From CAIQJJ01 sp964606085 (GTDB lineage Bacteria > Chloroflexota > Anaerolineae > Anaerolineales > UBA4823): a stretch of 64,000 bases of DNA. The stretch spans positions 87,040 to 151,039 of the forward strand of contig CAZSFD010000002.1 in assembly GCA_964606085.1 (NCBI GenBank), in the 5' to 3' direction. Position 1 is the stretch's first letter, and each line of letters begins with the position of its first letter. Positions 59,022-64,000 of this stretch are shown here, piece after piece. Under the pieces are notes generated by a model. That model did no database searches, was not told the origin of the DNA, and saw nothing but the letters and a program-made list of their open reading frames with translations. Both the position numbers and the translations under genes were made by a program.

Positions 59022-60464
59022 ATGTCTTACCAACCTAAACCCACCACGCTTGGCGTCATCGTCGGCAACCGCGGTTTTTTCCCCGCTCACCTGTGCGACG
59101 AAGGACGCAAGACCATCCTGAAGGTGCTGGCAGAAGAAGGCATCAATGCCGTCTGCCTGACGCCCGAAGACACCAAATTTGGCGCTGTCTTCAGCAATGA
59201 AGATGCCACCAAATGCGCCGACCTGTTCAAAGCGCACCGCGACGAAATTGACGGCGTGCTGATCACGCTGCCCAACTTCGGCGAGGAAACCACCATGGCC
59301 AACGCCCTGCGCTGGGCCGGCCTGAACGTCCCCGTCCTCATCCACGCCTTCCCCGACGACGCCGCCCACATGACCGCCGCCAACCGCCGCGACTCGTTCT
59401 GCGGCAAGATGTCGATCTGCAACAACCTCAAGCAATATGGCATCAAATACTCCATCACCAGCCTGCATACCATGGACCCCGAAGGCCCTGCTTTCCGCGC
59501 CGATTTGCAGAAGTTCGCCGCGGTATGCCGGGTGGTCAAGGGCCTGCGCAGCGCCCGGTTTGGGGCCATTGGCGCCCGGCCGGCGGCCTTCAAAACCGTG
59601 CGCTACAGCGAAAAGCTGCTCGAACAATCGGGCATTTCGGTCGAGACGGTTGATCTCTCCGAAATTTTTGGCCGCGCTGGCAAGCTCAAAGATGATGACG
59701 CCGCCGTAGTTGCCAAGATGGCCGAGATCAAAGCCTACGTCCCCACCGAGGGCGTCCCGGCTGGCCCGCTGGTCAAGATGGCCAAACTGGGTGTGGTGAT
59801 CGAAGGCTGGATGGCCGAAAACAAACTCGTCGCCAGCGCCCTGCAATGCTGGACGGCCATGGAAGAATTTTACGGCGTCGTCCCCTGTACGCTGATGTCT
59901 ATGATGAGCAACACGCTCATGCCTTCCGCCTGCGAGGTGGACATCCCCGGTCTGGTCGGTATGTATGCGATGGTACTGGCCGCCAACAAGCCCTCCGCCC
60001 TGGTAGATTGGAATAATAACTATGGCGACGATCCCGATAAAGGCGTGGTCTTCCACTGCTCCAACCTGCCCAAAGATATTTTCATGGAAGAGAGCATCGT
60101 TGCGGAGGACATCCCCGTGATGGATTACCAGGCCATCATCGCCGGCACCGTGGGCAAAGAAAATACCTTCGGCACGGTGGTCGGGCGTGTGCAGGCCAAG
60201 CCGTTCACTTACTGCCGCGTATCCACCGATGATTTCAATGGTAAGATTATGGCCTATGTCGGTGAGGGCGAACTGACCAACGATCCGCTCAAGACCTTCG
60301 GCGGCTTCGGGGTGGTCAAGATCGCCAATTTGCAGAAGCTGCTCGCCCACATTTGCGAAAACGGTTTCGAGCATCACACCGCCATGAACCTGACCCTGTG
60401 TGCCGATGCCATCTACGAGGCATTCACCAAATATCTGGGTTGGGGCGTGTATTACCATAAGTAA
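59022..60464 (+). CDS. L-fucose/L-arabinose isomerase family protein (FucI-like)
   Basis: A 480-residue sugar isomerase-family protein, expected to interconvert an aldose and a ketose. It shows LGVIVGNRGFFPAHLCDEGRKTIL, GVLITLPNFGEETTMANALRWAGL, HAFPDDAAHMTAANRRDSFCGKMS and GRLxxxGARP-like FGAIGARPAAFKT. The C-terminal domain has VDWNNNYGDDPDKGVVFHCSNLP and GGFGVVKIANLQKLLAHICENGFEHHTAMN, with acidic and histidine residues fitting the metal site. CGGAGGTCCCC precedes the ATG at 59022. The exact sugar (fucose, arabinose or a 6-deoxy/sulfo analogue) is not fixed by sequence. It is flanked by the LacI regulator and the binding-protein-like genes. Confidence 0.85.
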   Translation: MSYQPKPTTLGVIVGNRGFFPAHLCDEGRKTILKVLAEEGINAVCLTPEDTKFGAVFSNEDATKCADLFKAHRDEIDGVLITLPNFGEETTMANALRWAGLNVPVLIHAFPDDAAHMTAANRRDSFCGKMSICNNLKQYGIKYSITSLHTMDPEGPAFRADLQKFAAVCRVVKGLRSARFGAIGARPAAFKTVRYSEKLLEQSGISVETVDLSEIFGRAGKLKDDDAAVVAKMAEIKAYVPTEGVPAGPLVKMAKLGVVIEGWMAENKLVASALQCWTAMEEFYGVVPCTLMSMMSNTLMPSACEVDIPGLVGMYAMVLAANKPSALVDWNNNYGDDPDKGVVFHCSNLPKDIFMEESIVAEDIPVMDYQAIIAGTVGKENTFGTVVGRVQAKPFTYCRVSTDDFNGKIMAYVGEGELTNDPLKTFGGFGVVKIANLQKLLAHICENGFEHHTAMNLTLCADAIYEAFTKYLGWGVYYHK

Positions 60465-60487
60465 GCGCTGATTTTCGATTGTTAAAT

Positions 60488-60534
60488 GCTGAATGCTGAT
60501 TGTTGCGTTTTCGCGGCAACAATCAGCATTCAGC
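60488..60534. repeat. 19-bp perfect inverted repeat between isomerase and binding-protein-like gene
   Basis: GCTGAATGCTGATTGTTGC at 60488-60506 is exactly inverted at 60516-60534 with a 9-nt loop. No T-run follows, so it could be a processing or stability hairpin within the operon. Confidence 0.8.
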
Positions 60535-60551
60535 TTCCAGGAGTATCGAGT

Positions 60552-61664
60552 ATGGCGGTTAAAGTAGAATACACCACATGCGGACATGGCGCTGAAGTTT
60601 CTCAGTGGTTAAACCAGGTCGCGCGAGATGCCATATCTTCAATGTCCCTGGATGTGGTGGATATTCCCTGGGACGACGTTAAACAAGAAATCACCGCCAT
60701 CGGTATCTACAGCAAAGGTCCCGATGCCTCGCAAGTGGGTGCGCCCCTGGTCAACGACCTGGTAGCCATGAACGCCTTGCGCCCATTTTCGGCCAGGGAA
60801 CTGGAGCGATTGGGAGGTCAGGCTGCTTTTGCTCCAGTTGCCTGGCAAAATTCATTACGGTATGCCGATGGATGCCTGTGGTCTGTGCCGTTGTTTGCCG
60901 ACCCTTACGTCATTTTGTATCGCGCCGACATGCTGGAGCAGGCTGGTGTAGATGCCTCTACCGCTTTTACCAGCATCGAAAACCTGGAAGAAACGCTCCG
61001 CAAGCTGGTCGCCAGCGGCATTGAAAAGCCGCTCTTTTTACCCTATATCAACCTGGATAAATTCATCAGTATTCATACCGCCATGAGTTGGATTTGGGCC
61101 TGCGGCGGTTCTCTGCTTTCGTCCGACCATAAAACCGCCTGCTTTTTAGAACCAGCCGCATTGGCTGGCATGAAGGCTTTTTTCCGTTTGGCGCGCTTCT
61201 TATCGCCCGGCAGCACAACCACAGATTTCAGCGTCAGCGCGCGCGATTTCGAACTTGGCCAGACAGCAATTACACTGGGCAACCTGGGAGCAGCTCAAAA
61301 AGTCCTCGCCAACTTACCCCCCGAAAAACGGCAACTGGTTCACACCACCCCAACGCTAGGTGTCTCTCTGGTTGGCGGCTCCAGCCTGGTGATTTGGAAA
61401 CATACCCGCCAGGAAGATCAAGCCGTGCGGCTGGTGCAGTTCCTCACCAGCGCTGAGTTTCAAAGCCAATATCCGCAAAGAATGGGCCTGCTTCCAGCCC
61501 GGCAGGATATCCTGCTCAGCCAGTTCAGCCCATCCGATCCATTCCAGGCAGGCTTTTTGAAGGCCATGCAGCATGGACGCCCCTTCCCGGTAGCGAAACT
61601 GGCGGGCCTGCTTGAAGACCAGTTTTCCAATGGCTTAATGCGCATCTGGAATCGCATCTTATAG
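60552..61664 (+). CDS. solute-binding-protein homologue without signal peptide, copy 1
   Basis: A 370-residue protein with the family 1 extracellular solute-binding pattern: VVDIPWDDVKQEITAIGIYSKGPDASQVGAPLVNDLVAMNALRPF, then CLWSVPLFADPYVILYRADMLEQAGVDAS and VSLVGGSSLVIWKHTRQEDQAVRLVQFL. The mature fold begins within the first residues (MAVKVEYTTC), and there is no hydrophobic or Tat leader, so it should remain in the cytoplasm. AGGAG precedes the ATG at 60552. No permease or ATPase is adjacent. It may be an intracellular sugar sensor or carrier for the isomerase/dehydrogenase pathway. Confidence 0.78.
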   Translation: MAVKVEYTTCGHGAEVSQWLNQVARDAISSMSLDVVDIPWDDVKQEITAIGIYSKGPDASQVGAPLVNDLVAMNALRPFSARELERLGGQAAFAPVAWQNSLRYADGCLWSVPLFADPYVILYRADMLEQAGVDASTAFTSIENLEETLRKLVASGIEKPLFLPYINLDKFISIHTAMSWIWACGGSLLSSDHKTACFLEPAALAGMKAFFRLARFLSPGSTTTDFSVSARDFELGQTAITLGNLGAAQKVLANLPPEKRQLVHTTPTLGVSLVGGSSLVIWKHTRQEDQAVRLVQFLTSAEFQSQYPQRMGLLPARQDILLSQFSPSDPFQAGFLKAMQHGRPFPVAKLAGLLEDQFSNGLMRIWNRIL

Positions 61665-61769
61665 CGAACCCAACATCAACCTGGATACCGTCATTCAACA
61701 GACCCTTGCCCCAATCGCCCGCCGTTATAACAACATGATGAGTGAATAGCCTGAAAGAAGAGCCGATCC

Positions 61770-62957
61770 ATGCAATTTTCGATCTGTGGCGCAGAGTGGG
61801 TTGCCCAAAAGACACAAGAATTCATTGAGCCGCTCAATGCATCTCTGCCCGCTGCGGCGCGCTTTCAGGTGCTGGCCATTCCCTGGGCCGATTACAAACA
61901 CGAATATACCCGCATGGCCATTTACAGCCGCGGCGCTGATGTTTCGCAATTGGGCGCGCCTGTGACCAACGACCTGCAAGCCATGAATGCCCTCAGGCCA
62001 TTCAGCCGTGCGGAAATCGAGGCGCTGGGGGGCGAAGCCGCCTTCACCGCTGCCGCCTGGGAGCAAAGCAATCGGCTGTTGGATGGCAATGTGTGGACTT
62101 TGCCCTGGCTGGTAGACCCGCGCGGGTTGCTATATTGGCGCGATATGCTCGAAGAAGCTGGCATTGATGAACAGCGAGCCTTTACCAGCTTTGAAGCCAC
62201 CGATGAAACCCTGCGCAAGCTGAAATCGGTCGGCAAAGCCATCCCGCTGGCGATTTCGCTGGGCAATCAGAACATGGCCGGGCAGGCATCGTGTAGCTGG
62301 GTGTGGGGGGCCGGGGGAGAGTTTGTCTCGCCAGATGGCCGGAAGGCGCTCTTCAGCGAACCGGCCTGCATCCGTGGGTTAAAAGCCTACTTCGGCCTGG
62401 CGCCCTATCTTCCCCAGGTCAACGGCGTGCTGCAAATTGCCAATGATGTCAATGATCTCTTTATCAACCGCCAGGCCGCCGTGCTTTATGGGGGCATGTG
62501 GCCGGTCGCGGCGCTCCTGGCCGATCCCAACCACCCCTTGCGCTCACGGCTTGGCCTGGCCCTGCCGCCTGGCCCTGGCGTGAACGGCGGTTCCAGCCTG
62601 GCGATCTGGAATTACACCCGTTACGAGCAGGAAGCCATCAGGCTGGTAGAATTTTTGTTAGGCTACGATGCCCAGCTTGCCTACCCACTGATTGTCAACC
62701 ACCTGCCAGCCCGCAAAGACGCCCTCGAGACACCCCCCTTCGCCACCGACCCCATTTTGCAGGGCTTTGCCACCTTCGCGCAAAAAGGGCGCGCCTTCCC
62801 CAACATCAAATTATGCGGTCTGCTCGAAGGCTTTTATCATGCCGCCATCAGCCGCATCTGGACACAAGTCGCCACAAACCCACGTATTGACTGCGATGCG
62901 CTGCTCGAAAGCGAATTAAACGCCTTGGAAAAGCGGTTTCAAGGCTGGGTCAACTGA
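61770..62957 (+). CDS. solute-binding-protein homologue without signal peptide, copy 2
   Basis: A 395-residue paralogue of the preceding protein, sharing AIPWADYKHEYTRMAIYSRGADVSQLGAPVTNDLQAMNALRPF and VWTLPWLVDPRGLLYWRDMLEEAG, and the GVNGGSSLAIWNYTRYEQEAIRLVEFLLG block. It has an extra C-terminal helix (LLESELNALEKRFQGW). Its N terminus (MQFSICGAEWVAQKT) also lacks a signal peptide. The 105-bp gap before it holds no clear promoter. The alcohol dehydrogenase gene starts 17 bp after its stop, so the three genes form one unit. Confidence 0.78.
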   Translation: MQFSICGAEWVAQKTQEFIEPLNASLPAAARFQVLAIPWADYKHEYTRMAIYSRGADVSQLGAPVTNDLQAMNALRPFSRAEIEALGGEAAFTAAAWEQSNRLLDGNVWTLPWLVDPRGLLYWRDMLEEAGIDEQRAFTSFEATDETLRKLKSVGKAIPLAISLGNQNMAGQASCSWVWGAGGEFVSPDGRKALFSEPACIRGLKAYFGLAPYLPQVNGVLQIANDVNDLFINRQAAVLYGGMWPVAALLADPNHPLRSRLGLALPPGPGVNGGSSLAIWNYTRYEQEAIRLVEFLLGYDAQLAYPLIVNHLPARKDALETPPFATDPILQGFATFAQKGRAFPNIKLCGLLEGFYHAAISRIWTQVATNPRIDCDALLESELNALEKRFQGWVN

Positions 62958-62974
62958 CTCTTCAAGGAAAAAAC

Positions 62975-63970
62975 ATGCAAACGATTCGTCTCCACGGCCA
63001 GGGCGACCTGCGCCTGCACAACGAACCCATCCCAACCCCGCAAGCGCATGAGGCGCTGATCAAAGTCACCGCCGTTGGCGTATGCGGCTCAGACCTGCAC
63101 TGGTTTTCCGAGGCCGGCATCGGCAACGATGCCCTCAGCCAGCCGCTCGTCCTCGGCCACGAATTTGCCGGCGTCACTGCCGAAGGCGTGCGGGTGGCGG
63201 TAGACCCCTCGATCACCTGCGGGCATTGCGAATTTTGCGAGGAAGGCAACCCCAACTTCTGCACCTCGCTGGTTTTCGCCGGTCACGCCACCCATGATGG
63301 CGCACTGCGCGAATACATGACCTGGCCGAAACGCTTCCTTTTCCCCATCCCCGATGAGATCAGCGATGCCGATGGCGCCATGCTCGAACCACTCGGCGTG
63401 GCCATCCACGCCGTCAACCTGGTGCATATCCGCCCCGGGGCCAGCGCCGCCGTGCTGGGCAGCGGGCCGATTGGTCTGCTCACGCTGCAAACCGCCCGCC
63501 TCGCCGGTGCCACGACTATCTTCGCCACCGACCGCCTGCCCAATCGCCTCGAATTTGCCCAATCGTATGGCGCAACGGATGTATTTCTTGCCGATGGCAA
63601 AAGCGAAAACGACGCCATCCACTCTGCCACCCGTGGGCGCGGCGTAGATGTGGTCTTCGAGGCCGCTGGCACGCCCGAAGCGGTCGAAACGGCCATGCGC
63701 GTGGCGAAGCCGGGCGGCACCGTCATGCTCATCGGCATCCCCAGCGAAGATGAAACCCGCTTCACCGCCTCAATCGCTCGCCGCAAGGGCTTGACGATCA
63801 AGGTCGTGCGGCGCATGAAGAACACCTACCCCACCGCCATCCGCCTCGTCCAGCAGGGCCGCGTGGATGTGCGCTCGCTCGTCACCCACCGCTTCCCACT
63901 TGAACGCACTGCCGAAGGCTTTGCCCTGGCAGCGCGCCGCGAAGGCGTCAAGGTGGTAATCGCAATCTGA
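62975..63970 (+). CDS. zinc-dependent alcohol/polyol dehydrogenase
   Basis: A 331-residue medium-chain dehydrogenase. Catalytic zinc ligands are C37 (VGVCGSDLHWF), H62 and E63 (GHEFAGV). Structural zinc cysteines 82, 85, 88 and 96 lie in the TCGHCEFCEEGNPNFC stretch. The Rossmann motif is AAVLGSGPIGLLTLQTARLAG, followed by D in FATDRLPNR, which indicates NAD preference. It resembles sorbitol, threonine and sugar dehydrogenases. In this locus it probably oxidises a polyol or sugar produced or used by the FucI-like isomerase. The last 30 bases of the window after it hold nothing recognisable. Confidence 0.92.
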   Translation: MQTIRLHGQGDLRLHNEPIPTPQAHEALIKVTAVGVCGSDLHWFSEAGIGNDALSQPLVLGHEFAGVTAEGVRVAVDPSITCGHCEFCEEGNPNFCTSLVFAGHATHDGALREYMTWPKRFLFPIPDEISDADGAMLEPLGVAIHAVNLVHIRPGASAAVLGSGPIGLLTLQTARLAGATTIFATDRLPNRLEFAQSYGATDVFLADGKSENDAIHSATRGRGVDVVFEAAGTPEAVETAMRVAKPGGTVMLIGIPSEDETRFTASIARRKGLTIKVVRRMKNTYPTAIRLVQQGRVDVRSLVTHRFPLERTAEGFALAARREGVKVVIAI

Positions 63971-64000
63971 ATCCAACGGAACATGAGACACCCATCAGGC

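Noticed and set aside
1..64000. tRNA or rRNA genes, prophage, integrases or intact transposases
   Set aside because: I found no T-loop-like GGTTCGAATCC with matching acceptor stems, no rRNA segments, and no integrase, transposase or phage structural motifs. The only mobile traces are the short repeat elements.

Overview
The window is about 60% GC, densely coded, and has no rRNA, tRNA, CRISPR array or intact transposase. The gene content suggests an environmental Chloroflexota, most likely an Anaerolineae-type chemoheterotroph. The pointers are YtfQRT/YjfF-type sugar transport, LacI regulators, a Thr/Pro-linker subtilase, many large multidomain sensors, Tat-type L,D-transpeptidases and many intergenic palindromes. 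The lineage is inferred from gene style; no marker gene was compared.

Layout. 1-3 kb (minus): a GH29 alpha-L-fucosidase cut by the window edge, then yebC-ruvC-rRNA methyltransferase overlapping in one operon. 3-9.7 kb (plus): an RraA-family protein with an AGE/cellobiose-epimerase-like enzyme, a 1200-residue soluble LacI-sensor/histidine kinase/double receiver/AraC protein, a small degenerate receiver, and ruvA. 9.8-21 kb (minus): a lipoprotein, then a sugar uptake locus. That locus runs YesN-type regulator, LytS/YesM-type kinase, VOC protein, second YtfQ-like binding protein, terminator, YtfQ-like binding protein, ATPase and two permeases; the last permease carries an extra C-terminal domain. 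21-27.4 kb (plus): glycosyltransferase, YraN, MiaA, two Tat L,D-transpeptidases around a methyltransferase, and a PCu(A)C copper chaperone.

27.4-30.3 kb (minus): a DUF3108/TapB-like protein and glmS, with a probable variant glmS ribozyme in the glmS leader. 30.4-32.3 kb (plus): a phosphotransacetylase-type P-loop/DRTGG protein coupled to an orphan FecE-like ATPase. 32.4-38.6 kb: a secreted S8 protease (minus), an MFS transporter and an MsbA-like exporter (plus). 38.8-43.4 kb (minus): a four-gene unit of a coiled-coil protein, a longin/roadblock-like transmembrane SH3b protein, a Ras-like GTPase and an HD-GYP protein. This is my best candidate for an under-described system. 43.4-49.7 kb (minus): a MacAB-type efflux operon with its OmpR/BaeS two-component pair. 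49.8-56.5 kb (minus): a UPF0175/DUF3368 toxin-antitoxin pair, DinB, Tag, CbiX, a GspE-remnant/GAF/SpoIIE phosphatase fusion, an MtnA-type isomerase, DUF2721 and a small TPR-like protein. 56.6-64 kb (plus): an aldo/keto reductase, then a sugar locus with a LacI regulator behind a near-consensus promoter, a FucI-like isomerase, two solute-binding-protein homologues without signal peptides, and a zinc alcohol dehydrogenase.

Two sequence-level themes recur. Several different short palindromes and C/T-rich tracts sit at gene 3' ends and often supply the stop codon and last few codons. At least two genes have a TATAAT box placed so that transcription should start at or next to the ATG.
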